Source: Marinarcus sediminis
Lineage (GTDB): Bacteria > Campylobacterota > Campylobacteria > Campylobacterales > Arcobacteraceae
Assembly: GCF_048571275.1 (NCBI RefSeq)
Contig: NZ_CP182357.1
Coordinates: 2,356,001 to 2,420,000, forward strand
Length of the DNA: 64,000 nucleotides
Reading direction: 5' to 3'
Position numbers and translations under genes: made by a program
The notes under the pieces: generated by a model
Database searches by the model: none
The model's input: the letters and a program-made list of their open reading frames with translations, nothing else
What the model was told of the DNA's origin: nothing
Shown here: in pieces, positions 45,168-54,119 of the stretch
Numbering within the stretch: the first letter of the stretch is position 1
Layout of the letters: every line of letters starts with the position of its first letter

Positions 45168-45860
45168 TTATGTATTTAATGTGATAATAAAAGCATTACC
45201 ACAAAACCTCTGTTTGTTAATATAGAACTTCTCATTTTGAATTTTAAGTTCTGCATTAAAACTCTCTTCTAATATCTCCTTTGTTGTTGGAAGTGTTTTG
45301 CTTTTTTCTATTTTTTCTATATCCTTTTCACTGTTATTTTTTATGCTTATCTCAATTTGATTCATACTGATTTTTGTTGAAATAAATATTTGACCATTTA
45401 AAACACGTTTATTTTGAGTTAAAATAAATATTTGTCGATTAAAGATATTAATGAGTACTTGCATCAACTCTGTCTCTACTCCAAATATCTCGATATGACT
45501 CTCAAAAGTTGTATGCACAACTATTTTTGACCTTTCAAAAAATGGATACACCAACATAAGGCTATTTTCTATGCAGTTTTCTAAGTTAAAAAACTTTTTT
45601 TCATTATTTTGATTAAAGTAATCATTAAAGTATTTCATGGTAGGAATGAGTTGTTTAATATTCTCATTGATACTCTCAAGTGTCTCTTTATACATGCTTT
45701 CAGTAAGCACACCCATTTCCAAGTTCACTAAAGTTCCAGATGATTTCGTATAGATTAAACTTAACTGTTCTTTCCATTGAGTAATAAGCGCTTGCATTAC
45801 TTCTGTTCCATGCAAAAGTTTACTCTCACTTAAGAAATTATTATTTCGCTTTAGATTCAT
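45168..45860 (-). CDS. Degenerate histidine-kinase-like protein (unit 3)
   Basis: A 230-residue protein differing from the unit 2 copy at only a few residues (for example LVYPFF for LVHSFF), while the adjoining receptors differ far more. The acceptor histidine is replaced (ITQW) and the ATP boxes are missing. It is the first gene of unit 3 and is divergent from the RpoN-like/GIY-YIG gene across a 284-bp gap. High similarity with unit 2 suggests recent duplication or conversion. Confidence 0.65.
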   Translation of the reverse strand: MNLKRNNNFLSESKLLHGTEVMQALITQWKEQLSLIYTKSSGTLVNLEMGVLTESMYKETLESINENIKQLIPTMKYFNDYFNQNNEKKFFNLENCIENSLMLVYPFFERSKIVVHTTFESHIEIFGVETELMQVLINIFNRQIFILTQNKRVLNGQIFISTKISMNQIEISIKNNSEKDIEKIEKSKTLPTTKEILEESFNAELKIQNEKFYINKQRFCGNAFIITLNT

Positions 45861-45976
45861 CGTAATCTCCTTTAAAAGAAAAGATAAGCTGAAAAAAATA
45901 GATGGTTTAAAAATAAAATAATAAAATGAATGTTAATACGCATAATTGAGATTGGTTCATCTTTTTTAAAAAACAC

Positions 45977-45984
45977 AATCACCT
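45977..45984. promoter_or_regulatory. AATCACCT half-site in the divergent gap
   Basis: AATCACCT here is the exact inverse complement of AGGTGATT at 46058-46065 in the same 284-bp gap, giving widely spaced inverted half-sites. A related pair is in the unit 2 leader. Possible protein-binding sites. Confidence 0.35.
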
Positions 45985-46056
45985 CACTTACTATTAATTT
46001 ATAGTACTCTTGCAAAACTAATAACTTTTCAAAATATTATTTTTAATTATTCCACT

Positions 46057-46102
46057 AAGGTGATTATCTTATCTTATCTTATCTTTCAATTAATTAGCCA
46101 TT
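46057..46102 (-). promoter_or_regulatory. Shared leader element, copy 3, in a divergent promoter
   Basis: AAGGTGATTATC, TTATC repeats, and TGGCTAATTAATTGAAAG on the minus strand (46083-46100), 197 bp upstream of the unit 3 kinase-like gene. Here it also lies only 43 bp upstream of the RpoN-like/GIY-YIG gene on the plus strand, so the two transcripts share it. Confidence 0.6.
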
Positions 46103-46144
46103 TAATTTCATTTTATTTTTATTTGATTATGTTAAAATCCAAAA

Positions 46145-47257
46145 ATGAAAAAACTGGCCTTTTATAAACTCACCAACACTCTATATGAAATGAGTTATAA
46201 CAATTATTTAAATCACTTAAAAAAAAATATCTTTTCCAAAAATTGGTTTAAAAAAGCGTGTAAAGAGAAAAAAATTAGAGTTAAATATTTATCAAGAAAT
46301 ATTTTAAAAAACGATTCAAAAAAAAATTATTTATTATCTGAAGAGGGGATTGCTTACTTTTCTAAATTTTTTGTATTAAAATTTTATTATGAACCTTTAG
46401 AAGATGAAAACCATTTAAAACTCTTAAACATCAATATAAGAAATGAAACACTTATTAAAACAATAACTTTGTTATTCTCCATGCAAAAAGAGTTTCTGCG
46501 AACAAATTATTATCAAGATATGCTTGTTCTTGATAGAAAAACATTTATTCTTGAATACATCAAAGAATATGACTCCTATTTAGATGCCTCAGTTTTATCT
46601 AAAATTTTAAATAATATCACCTATATTTCAGAAGATAAGATTTTTAAACTCAATCATTTAATCCCTACAAAAGGTTTTTTATACTCTTTATACATCAAAG
46701 ATATTATCAATGATGATACCGATAAAGGTACCATACAAGGAGATAAAGATATTGCTGATTTACTCTATAAGAAATATAATATTAAGCTTTCAAGAAGAAC
46801 CACCTGCAGTATCAGAAATAAGTATTTGATTCCAAAAACATATAAACGAAAAGATTTTAATTTCAATTTCTTTTTGCTGAATGACAATTACTATGAGAGT
46901 AAAAAAATACTCAATAAAAAAAATCTGCAATATTTAAAGAATAATACACAAGGTGTTTATGAACTCTCTTCAAATAAAATAGAGAAATACCCTTTTTCCA
47001 GTAACAATGTCATTTATATTGGATCATCACAAAATATTAAAAAGAGGTTATTAACATACACTTCACAAACGGCACATACAAACACCATTAAAAACTTTTT
47101 TAAAGAGAATGAAGAGATCTATTTTCGTATTATCAGAACGACAGATTACCAAAATTTTGAGATGCTTTTACTGAACTCATTTATTCATGTCAACGGAGAA
47201 TTGCCCAAATTAAATAAACAACGTGTTTTAAGCTTGAATAATCATAATTGTGAATAA
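46145..47257 (+). CDS. Sigma-54 (RpoN)-like protein fused to a GIY-YIG nuclease domain
   Basis: A 370-residue protein not assignable to a named gene. Residues about 90-236 follow the C-terminal half of sigma-54: RNETL at 99-103 with QKEF after it, a helix-turn-helix-like LDASVLSKI at 146-154, then GDKDIADLLYKKYNIKLSRR, with SRRTTCSIRN (216-225) matching the RpoN box ARRTVAKYRE and IPKTYKRK after it. Residues 270-360 form a GIY-YIG domain with GVY (270-272), YIG (291-293), Arg301, Glu339 and Asn357, all catalytic positions kept. The Gln-rich region I that answers enhancer-binding activators is absent. No strong ribosome-binding site. It overlaps hypF convergently by 16 bp. Binding of TGGC elements is inferred. 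Confidence 0.7.
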   Translation: MKKLAFYKLTNTLYEMSYNNYLNHLKKNIFSKNWFKKACKEKKIRVKYLSRNILKNDSKKNYLLSEEGIAYFSKFFVLKFYYEPLEDENHLKLLNINIRNETLIKTITLLFSMQKEFLRTNYYQDMLVLDRKTFILEYIKEYDSYLDASVLSKILNNITYISEDKIFKLNHLIPTKGFLYSLYIKDIINDDTDKGTIQGDKDIADLLYKKYNIKLSRRTTCSIRNKYLIPKTYKRKDFNFNFFLLNDNYYESKKILNKKNLQYLKNNTQGVYELSSNKIEKYPFSSNNVIYIGSSQNIKKRLLTYTSQTAHTNTIKNFFKENEEIYFRIIRTTDYQNFEMLLLNSFIHVNGELPKLNKQRVLSLNNHNCE

Positions 47258-49470
47258 AGTTGTCCCAATGAAATTCCTGCATCATTTAAAGGGATAGCTT
47301 TACTGTAATAGTACTCTCTTTTTATGGCATTCAATTGGGAAGTGACTCTTTGAAGTAAAACCTTATTTTGAAAAACCCCTCCTGTTAATACTACGGGTAA
47401 GTCAGGGTTTTGTTTTGTTATATCGATTATAATAGAACTCAACATATTGATAAATTTTGTGCAAATAAGTGCACTCTTTTTGTCTTCTATCATTTGAACA
47501 ATGGCTTGTGATATGTCAATGCCTTCAGCTGTAATTTCATAAGCGTATGACTCTTGAATGGTTTTATCATACGCTTGTTCAACAAGCAATCCACTCTCCC
47601 CTTCATAACTTACATTTTGTTCAATACCTGCAAAAGAACAAACTGCATCAAAGAGTCTTCCCACCGAAGAGGTTAAGGGGGCATTTAACTCTTTCATCCA
47701 AATGGTGTGCAAAAGTTCTATCTCTTTATTTGAAAAAGCTTTGATAGTAGCATTGTCTATAGCAAAAAGTTCTTGCAGAGTATAATTTTCAAACAGAAGT
47801 GAAAGGGCTACTCTTTTTATCTGCTTTATTGCCACTTCCCCTCCTAAGAGTTTAAAGTTTTTAAAATGATTGATTCTCACATACTCTTTTTTTGAAGCCA
47901 ACAAAATTTCTCCTCCCCAAATATTTCCATCGTCTCCATATCCTGTGCCATCAAATGCAAAAGAGAGGACAGACTGTTTTAAATGAAACTCTGCCATACA
48001 CGCTAAAGTGTGGGCATAATGATGTTGGATTTGTACCAAAGGTATATTTTGCTCTTTTGCCCATTTGGTTGTCTCATAATTGGGGTGTTTATCGCATACT
48101 ATCACATCGGGTTTAAAATCATAAAAACGTTCAAAGCTCTCAATTGTTCTTTCAAAATACTCCATGGCTTCAATGGAGTTCAAATCACCAATATGAGGAG
48201 AGAGTACAATATTGTCTTCAAAACACAACGCAATGGTATTTTTTTGATTCGCGCCCAGTGCCAAAATATTCTTTTTACTTTTCTCCTCAAGTTTAATGGA
48301 AGCAGGCGTATACCCTCTGGCATTTCTCAGTTTAAAAAGTTGGTTATTGACCACCTTTACCACACTGTCATCACATGCATTGATAATTTCTCTGTCAAAA
48401 TCAAGAATAAAGTCAACCACAAATCCCAGTTTTTTTATGATCTCCTCTTTTTTACGAATAATGGGTTCATCACTCAAATTTGCGCTCGTTGCTACAATGG
48501 GTTTGTCAAAATATTCAAACAACAAATAGTGCAAAGGGGTATAGGCTAAAAAAAGACCAATATCATTGATGCAAGGAGCAATTTCTGAACTTAAAACACT
48601 CCCTTCTTTTTTTGCCACTAAAACAATGGGCTTCTCTTTTGATGCAATAATGGCTCGTTCTTCTTGAGTTATTATCGCTATTTGTTCAACTTGTTGGATA
48701 TCTTTACACATTAAGGCAAAAGGTTTTCTTGGTCTGTTTTTTCTTTGTCGAAGTTTTTTTACAGCATAGTTACTGCTGGCATCACACACCAAATGAAATC
48801 CACCTAAACCTTTAAGGGCAACAATTTCCCCCAATTTTAATTTTTGTGCCACTGCGTTAATGGCATCAATTCCAGAAGAGATTTCATTGTTTTGATTATC
48901 GTACAATGTAATTTTAGGTCCACACGTTGGGCAACAAATGGGTTGAGCATGGTATCTTCTGTTTGTTGGGTCATCATACTCTTTTTGACAAGTTTCACAC
49001 AACGTAAATTTTTTCATGGAAGTATTTACTCTGTCATAAGGAACCGTTTTAATTATAGAGTACCTTGGACCACAGTTTGTACAATTGGTTAAGGCGTAGT
49101 TGTATCTGAAGTTGCTGGAATCTTTAATATCAGCAATACAATCTTCACACACCGCAATATCAGGAGAAATCAGAGTTGTTTTTGTCACATCATTTGTGCT
49201 TTGTATGATTTCAAACGAAGCATAGGTTTTGTCTGCAGTCATAGGATACACCGTAATTTTATCAATCTTAGCTAAAACAGGAGGATGAAGTTGAAGCTCT
49301 TCTAGAAAAGAGTCTATTGAGCTCTTTTCCCCTTGTAAGAACACAGTAAGCCCTAATGAGTCATTATTTACATACCCTTTTAAATTCAATTTTAATGCAA
49401 GATTATAGACAAAGGGACGAAACCCCACCCCTTGAACAATACCTTTGACTTCAACTCTATAATTTTGCAT
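47242..49470 (-). CDS. hypF: Carbamoyltransferase HypF
   Basis: Converts carbamoyl phosphate into the carbamoyl adenylate that becomes the CN ligands of the hydrogenase iron. The 742 residues hold an acylphosphatase domain (VKGIVQGVGFRPFVYNLALK), two HypF-type zinc fingers of C-x2-C pairs (CEDC/CTNC and CETC/CPTC), a YrdC-like domain (LKGLGGFHLVCDAS) and a Kae1-like carbamoyltransferase domain (HHYAHTLACMAEF, VVLTGGVFQNKVLL). It is separated from the other hyp genes by about 15 kb and is instead the last gene of the first hydABCDE operon (6-bp gap to hydE). Confidence 0.96.
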   Translation of the reverse strand: MQNYRVEVKGIVQGVGFRPFVYNLALKLNLKGYVNNDSLGLTVFLQGEKSSIDSFLEELQLHPPVLAKIDKITVYPMTADKTYASFEIIQSTNDVTKTTLISPDIAVCEDCIADIKDSSNFRYNYALTNCTNCGPRYSIIKTVPYDRVNTSMKKFTLCETCQKEYDDPTNRRYHAQPICCPTCGPKITLYDNQNNEISSGIDAINAVAQKLKLGEIVALKGLGGFHLVCDASSNYAVKKLRQRKNRPRKPFALMCKDIQQVEQIAIITQEERAIIASKEKPIVLVAKKEGSVLSSEIAPCINDIGLFLAYTPLHYLLFEYFDKPIVATSANLSDEPIIRKKEEIIKKLGFVVDFILDFDREIINACDDSVVKVVNNQLFKLRNARGYTPASIKLEEKSKKNILALGANQKNTIALCFEDNIVLSPHIGDLNSIEAMEYFERTIESFERFYDFKPDVIVCDKHPNYETTKWAKEQNIPLVQIQHHYAHTLACMAEFHLKQSVLSFAFDGTGYGDDGNIWGGEILLASKKEYVRINHFKNFKLLGGEVAIKQIKRVALSLLFENYTLQELFAIDNATIKAFSNKEIELLHTIWMKELNAPLTSSVGRLFDAVCSFAGIEQNVSYEGESGLLVEQAYDKTIQESYAYEITAEGIDISQAIVQMIEDKKSALICTKFINMLSSIIIDITKQNPDLPVVLTGGVFQNKVLLQRVTSQLNAIKREYYYSKAIPLNDAGISLGQLYSQL

Positions 49471-49476
49471 TCATGC

Positions 49477-51135
49477 TCACTCGTTTATTTGTATAGGAAA
49501 GTCCTTATTATAATATATTTTATGTTTTTTTGTAATACTTCTGTCGATAAAATGGGAAATCACTCTGTTTGCGCAAAGATCTCCACAAAATGAGATTCCA
49601 TCTAAACTCATCTCTTCTTCGACTTCATCAACACAACGGGAGATAAACTCAGCAAAACTCTCAATATAACCTAAGGCTATAACATTTGCGGATGTTCCTG
49701 CTAATTTATAACTGATACCACTTTGTATGACTTTGGCAATATTTAATTGACGTTTAAATATTTTATCTGACATATTGAGTTGGTAATCAACTCTGGGACC
49801 TTTTTTTAAAACAACATCAGATGCCAAAGTTAACATATCTTCTTCAAATCCTAAAATAACACACACCATGCTCCACAAACCATAAACTGAATTTTTTTGA
49901 ATCGTGTGTGTATCAAAACATAACGCTTTTTCAAAAAGTTCTGGAAACGCTTTTTGATAGTTTGTTACAAGAGTTGATCCCAAAGGCTCTTCTTTTATTG
50001 TATTAAAAACATCTTCGATACAAGGGGGCAATTGGACGTTAAAAATATCAAGCATTCCATCAATTTTTGGACTATACAGAGTTGTTCCATCAGAGTGTTT
50101 ACTGCTTATATAAAAATTTAAAACGCTCTTATTTAAGAGCTGATTCTCACTTAAAAGCACCATAAATTGTGCTTTGTCTTTTTCATTGAATTGTTGATAC
50201 GCCACATTGAGTTTTTCATCATAATCACGTGAATTCAATACCAAAATTTGACCATTGTCTGAAACTGAAATTTCAGGTATGGGAATCTCTTTATACTCTT
50301 TTTTTGCACTAAAAGTAAAACTATAGTCAAATTCACCCTTTTGTGTATACGCTAAAAATTTTATCGCATACTTTTCCAATTCCAAACTTAAAAGATATAA
50401 AAAAAGATCGTTGACATACCGTACATTAAGCCTTTTTTCTTTAAAAATATTTTTTGCTTGTGTGGCCTCATTGATATGTAACATTATTGCTGGTTTTTCA
50501 ATGCAAGCTAGGGCAATGACCTCTTCTTTTGAAACCGTAAAAAACTCTTGAAGTGCATTCAAATCGGTACATAAAAGTTTAATATTATCTTCTGCAGCAA
50601 CTTTTTCATCTATTTTAAAAAAAATAAACTCACCGCTTAAGGTTCTGATTTTTACTCTTTTGCCATTATGAATATATTGTGCAACTGACTCAAAATATTC
50701 GATGTTATTGGACTTTTTTATCTCTTTTTTACCTTCAAAAAGTATTAACTCATTGGTTTTTAAATCTTGACCACAATGACTACAAAAAAGAAAAGGGTTG
50801 TAGTAGTTACGATCTTTTTTATTCTCAACTTGAGTTAAACATTTTTTACAAAAACTCAAAGGGAACTCGGAAGCAGATGTTTCACTCACAACGTTAGGAA
50901 ACTCTTCAACACTTTCAACCTCGACATTTTTGATAAAAATCGACATGGGAAGGGAGTGTGAAAGTTCATTGGAAAAAACATTAAGCACTTCCAGTGAACC
51001 TTCAACAAACAAATTGATAAGATTGTTCTCTTTTGAAATAGTATACTCTAAATCATACTTTTTAGCACAAGCATGTAAATTGTTAATGAGTACACTGTTA
51101 TTAGAAAGATATTCAAACTTATAAACAAGGACCAT
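49477..51135 (-). CDS. hydE: Hydrogenase accessory protein HydE, HypF-related (copy 1)
   Basis: A 552-residue protein in the position of hydE of Helicobacter and related hyd operons, whose function is not settled. The N-terminal 90 residues resemble an acylphosphatase fold. A single HypF-type zinc finger follows (C96, C99, C118, C121). The C-terminus (KLAGTSANVIALGYIESFAEF, GISFCGDLCANRV) resembles the end of HypF's Kae1-like domain. Its start overlaps hydD by 17 bp. A HypF-derived assembly factor specific to these enzymes is the most likely role. Confidence 0.7.
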   Translation of the reverse strand: MVLVYKFEYLSNNSVLINNLHACAKKYDLEYTISKENNLINLFVEGSLEVLNVFSNELSHSLPMSIFIKNVEVESVEEFPNVVSETSASEFPLSFCKKCLTQVENKKDRNYYNPFLFCSHCGQDLKTNELILFEGKKEIKKSNNIEYFESVAQYIHNGKRVKIRTLSGEFIFFKIDEKVAAEDNIKLLCTDLNALQEFFTVSKEEVIALACIEKPAIMLHINEATQAKNIFKEKRLNVRYVNDLFLYLLSLELEKYAIKFLAYTQKGEFDYSFTFSAKKEYKEIPIPEISVSDNGQILVLNSRDYDEKLNVAYQQFNEKDKAQFMVLLSENQLLNKSVLNFYISSKHSDGTTLYSPKIDGMLDIFNVQLPPCIEDVFNTIKEEPLGSTLVTNYQKAFPELFEKALCFDTHTIQKNSVYGLWSMVCVILGFEEDMLTLASDVVLKKGPRVDYQLNMSDKIFKRQLNIAKVIQSGISYKLAGTSANVIALGYIESFAEFISRCVDEVEEEMSLDGISFCGDLCANRVISHFIDRSITKKHKIYYNKDFPIQINE

Positions 51136-51682
51136 GGATAATGTTCCTTTTAAAACTTATTTGTGCAATTTCTTCAATACAAAGTTTTGGTGAAATAACT
51201 TGAACATCCAAATTCAAATCTTTGAGATGATTTATAATGGTTTTTTCCATGGTTTTAACGGCTGTTTTTATTTCAGAACTTAATTCAAAAGTCGTATCAT
51301 CGGCAATACGTTTGGGAATAACCCCTAAAATTTTTGTCGAAGGAAGGTCTTTGTTCATGGCAATCATATTGAGTGTTTGAAGCATTTCAACTTCATGAGC
51401 ACTGCCTTGCCAATTAATCTGTTTAGGCATTGCATTAAAATCAAAAAAATAGATATCCCCCGCTTTTGAATCATTGGCATCCACACAATCAATAATGATT
51501 ACTTCATCATATTTAATGATTTCAGGAATCAATCTTTGTGCCAATGTTCCACCATCAACAATACTCACTGTGGCACTTTTTGAACAAAATGTATATTTTT
51601 CATCAAGATAGTGCACAAAATGTGCACCAATACCTTCATCTTGAAAAAGAATATTTCCTATTCCCAATATCAGAATATTCAT
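51119..51682 (-). CDS. hydD: Hydrogenase maturation endopeptidase HydD (copy 1)
   Basis: A 187-residue HyaD/HybD-family protease that removes the C-terminal tail of the large subunit after nickel insertion. The nickel-sensing carboxylates are visible in FQDEGIGAHF and IIDCVDAND, plus the His in SAHEVEM. It follows hydC by 2 bp and should process HydB copy 1, whose tail after His has 22 residues. Confidence 0.92.
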   Translation of the reverse strand: MNILILGIGNILFQDEGIGAHFVHYLDEKYTFCSKSATVSIVDGGTLAQRLIPEIIKYDEVIIIDCVDANDSKAGDIYFFDFNAMPKQINWQGSAHEVEMLQTLNMIAMNKDLPSTKILGVIPKRIADDTTFELSSEIKTAVKTMEKTIINHLKDLNLDVQVISPKLCIEEIAQISFKRNIIHGPCL

Positions 51683-51684
51683 GC

Positions 51685-52371
51685 TTATTTCTTATGCTCT
51701 TTATGTTCTTTATGCTGAGTATGCCAAGTATATCCACTGAATATGGCATCCATTGAACCACTTTTCCCATACAAAGAATTAAATACCGCCATATAAATAT
51801 GTACAGGGATAAAAAATAAAAATATCCACATCGTAATATGATGTATCTCTCGTACATTTGCTAATCCACCCATAAGCATCTCAAAGGGTCTGAGTATCTC
51901 ATAGAAAAAACCACCCAATCCATCGTGGTAAACATGAACATACAAAATCATTCCCGTTAACGAAATTAAAAACAGTGTCATGAAAATAATAAAATAGGCA
52001 ATAAACTGCAGTGGATTATAAATCCCTCTGCCGTGTGGATGTTTACCAATTAGCATATAATATTTTATTTGTTGTATCCAAATCTTTGGAGAGATAAAAT
52101 CAAAAAATGAAACTCGTTCGTTTTTACTTTGCCGATCGAAAATAAACAAGTATATCTTCACCAAAGTTGTTGCTATTAATATAAATCCAAACACCAAATG
52201 CCAAAATCGCCACAAGGCATTCATAAAATTAACCGGTTCATCCGTAACGTATGGCGTTAAAAAAGGTTTTGCAATATAAAACCCCGTTACAACTAAAACC
52301 AACATAGTAACAACCCTTACCCAGTGGTTAAATCGTAAAACGCCAGAAAACTCATATATTCTTTCAATCAT
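51685..52371 (-). CDS. hydC: Ni/Fe-hydrogenase cytochrome b subunit HydC (copy 1)
   Basis: A 228-residue membrane diheme cytochrome b that anchors HydAB and passes electrons to menaquinone. Four hydrophobic helices carry the His ligands typical of this family (LRFNHWVRVVTMLVLVVTGF, FWHLVFGFILI, REIHHITMWIFLFFIPVHIYM). It lies 14 bp after hydB. The pair HydC copy 1/copy 2 shares topology but is diverged in sequence. Confidence 0.93.
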   Translation of the reverse strand: MIERIYEFSGVLRFNHWVRVVTMLVLVVTGFYIAKPFLTPYVTDEPVNFMNALWRFWHLVFGFILIATTLVKIYLFIFDRQSKNERVSFFDFISPKIWIQQIKYYMLIGKHPHGRGIYNPLQFIAYFIIFMTLFLISLTGMILYVHVYHDGLGGFFYEILRPFEMLMGGLANVREIHHITMWIFLFFIPVHIYMAVFNSLYGKSGSMDAIFSGYTWHTQHKEHKEHKK

Positions 52372-52385
52372 TGTTTAGCCTTTCT

Positions 52386-54116
52386 TTAGCATCTGGTTGC
52401 ATAAATCGGATCAACTTTATATTGCCCCAGTTCATTTCCTTTGGTATCCATGACATGAACGGCACAGGCAATACAAGGATCAAAACTGTGAATAACTCGA
52501 ATAATTTCCAAAGGTTGGGTTAAATCTTTAACCTTTAAACCAATAAGATTTGATTCATAAGGACCTTTTAAACCCGTAGAGTCTTCAGGGCCTGCATTCC
52601 AAGTTGAAGGCACAATGGCTTGATAGTTTTCAATTACCCCATTTTTAATACGAACCCAGTGACTGAGCATTCCTCTTGGAACATCCCCAATAAATCGACC
52701 TTTATACTCTTTGCTTTTGTCAATTTTATAGGTTGTATAGGTCTCTTGATCCACTTTTAAATTTTCAATAAGGGTATTAAATGTTTCTAAACCATTATCA
52801 ATGATGGCTTTTGCTTGCAGTGCACGAGCTGCTGTTCGCCCCAATGTGGTAAAAAGTGCAGCAACAGGCAATCCTGTTTGCTCTAAAAACGCATCCACAA
52901 CTTTTTTGATTTTTTTATTTCCACTGGCATATGAAACCAATACCGCTGCCAATGGCCCTACTTCCATTGCTTTGCCATCATATCTTGGTGATTTAATCCA
53001 AGAGTATTTTCCTTTTTCATCAATGGCTTGAGAAGAGATATTTTTGCCATCAGGTCCTACTGTCATTTTCTCTTTAAAGCCAGTATAGTCTGGATTTGTT
53101 TTCCCTTCATAAGGGTGTAAAGGTTCATTCTCTTTATACCAAGAGTGTGTTGCTTCTTCGGTGATCAAATCTTCATTAATAGGATACACTTTTGATAAAT
53201 CTCCATTGAGAATAATCCCTGTGTCAAAAAGATATTCGCTTCGGTTTAATTGCATCTCTTGATGAGACATGAAGTTCATCGTACCTGCTTGTTGTGTGAC
53301 ACTGGGTTCTTTAGCATAAGCAGCACCTGCCATTAAAACATCTGCATAATAAGCGTGTTCTATAAAATTTGCCACCTCTTTATATTTGGTCAAATATTCA
53401 CCCATTCGTGAAGGATCTTGTAAATCCATAATACACGTTACTCCACCTACGGTTAAACTTTGTGGGTGAGGTTGTTTCCCTCCAAAAAGTGCCATGAGTT
53501 GAGCTGCCGTTCTTTGAACTTCCAGTGCTTTTAAATAATGACTTAAAGCAATTAAGTTTTGTTCTGGTGTAAATTTAAACGTTTTATGTCCCCAATATGC
53601 ATTGGCAAATGGACCCAGTTGTCCTTTTGCTACAAACTCTTGAACTCTCTCTTTAACTCTGTACAAATCATTTTCACCTGTAGCAATCGGATATTTTGAG
53701 TATTTAAACGCCTCTTTACTCGCTTTTGCCACATCGGCTTTAAGAGCAGATGTAATATCCACCCAATCTAAACCATGAAGATGATAAAAATGCACCACAT
53801 GATCGTGCATAAAGAGTGCTTGGTTCATCAAACTTCGTGTCAATTTTGCATTGATTGGTGGTACAATGTTTAACGCATTTTCAACCGCTTCAATCCCCGC
53901 TCGATAGTGAGAAAACGTACAAACACCACAAATTCTTTGCATTAAAAAACCAGCATCTCTGGGGTCTCTTTTTTTTACAATGGTTTCTAATCCTCTCCAT
54001 AATGTTGCCGAAGAAAAAGCATTTTGTATAACATTATTTTCATCTACTTCAACTTCAATTCTTAAGTGCCCTTCAATTCTTGTTATTGGGTCAACTATGA
54101 TTCTTTTATTTGCCAT
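52386..54116 (-). CDS. hydB: [NiFe] hydrogenase large subunit HydB (copy 1)
   Basis: Catalytic subunit oxidising H2 at the Ni-Fe site of a membrane-bound uptake enzyme. The 576 residues carry the nickel-binding motifs RICGVCTFSH (L1) and DPCIACAVH (L2). The C-terminal tail of 22 residues after the last His is what HydD removes. It starts 3 bp after hydA. It lacks its own signal and is exported with HydA. The sequence places it with the group 1b enzymes of Campylobacterota. Confidence 0.96.
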   Translation of the reverse strand: MANKRIIVDPITRIEGHLRIEVEVDENNVIQNAFSSATLWRGLETIVKKRDPRDAGFLMQRICGVCTFSHYRAGIEAVENALNIVPPINAKLTRSLMNQALFMHDHVVHFYHLHGLDWVDITSALKADVAKASKEAFKYSKYPIATGENDLYRVKERVQEFVAKGQLGPFANAYWGHKTFKFTPEQNLIALSHYLKALEVQRTAAQLMALFGGKQPHPQSLTVGGVTCIMDLQDPSRMGEYLTKYKEVANFIEHAYYADVLMAGAAYAKEPSVTQQAGTMNFMSHQEMQLNRSEYLFDTGIILNGDLSKVYPINEDLITEEATHSWYKENEPLHPYEGKTNPDYTGFKEKMTVGPDGKNISSQAIDEKGKYSWIKSPRYDGKAMEVGPLAAVLVSYASGNKKIKKVVDAFLEQTGLPVAALFTTLGRTAARALQAKAIIDNGLETFNTLIENLKVDQETYTTYKIDKSKEYKGRFIGDVPRGMLSHWVRIKNGVIENYQAIVPSTWNAGPEDSTGLKGPYESNLIGLKVKDLTQPLEIIRVIHSFDPCIACAVHVMDTKGNELGQYKVDPIYATRC

Positions 54117-54119
54117 TTT

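Noticed and set aside
39505..46102. TTATC tandem repeats as a CRISPR-like array
   Set aside because: The repeats are 5-bp direct repeats without spacers and occur as the same short block in three leaders; no cas genes are present.
46145..47257. Reading the 370-residue protein as a working sigma-54 factor
   Set aside because: It lacks region I and is shorter than sigma-54 (usually over 400 residues), with a nuclease domain at the end; it is described as RpoN-like only.
48010..48549. 179-residue plus-strand frame opposite hypF
   Set aside because: It is fully contained in hypF on the other strand, with no domain and no ribosome-binding site of note.
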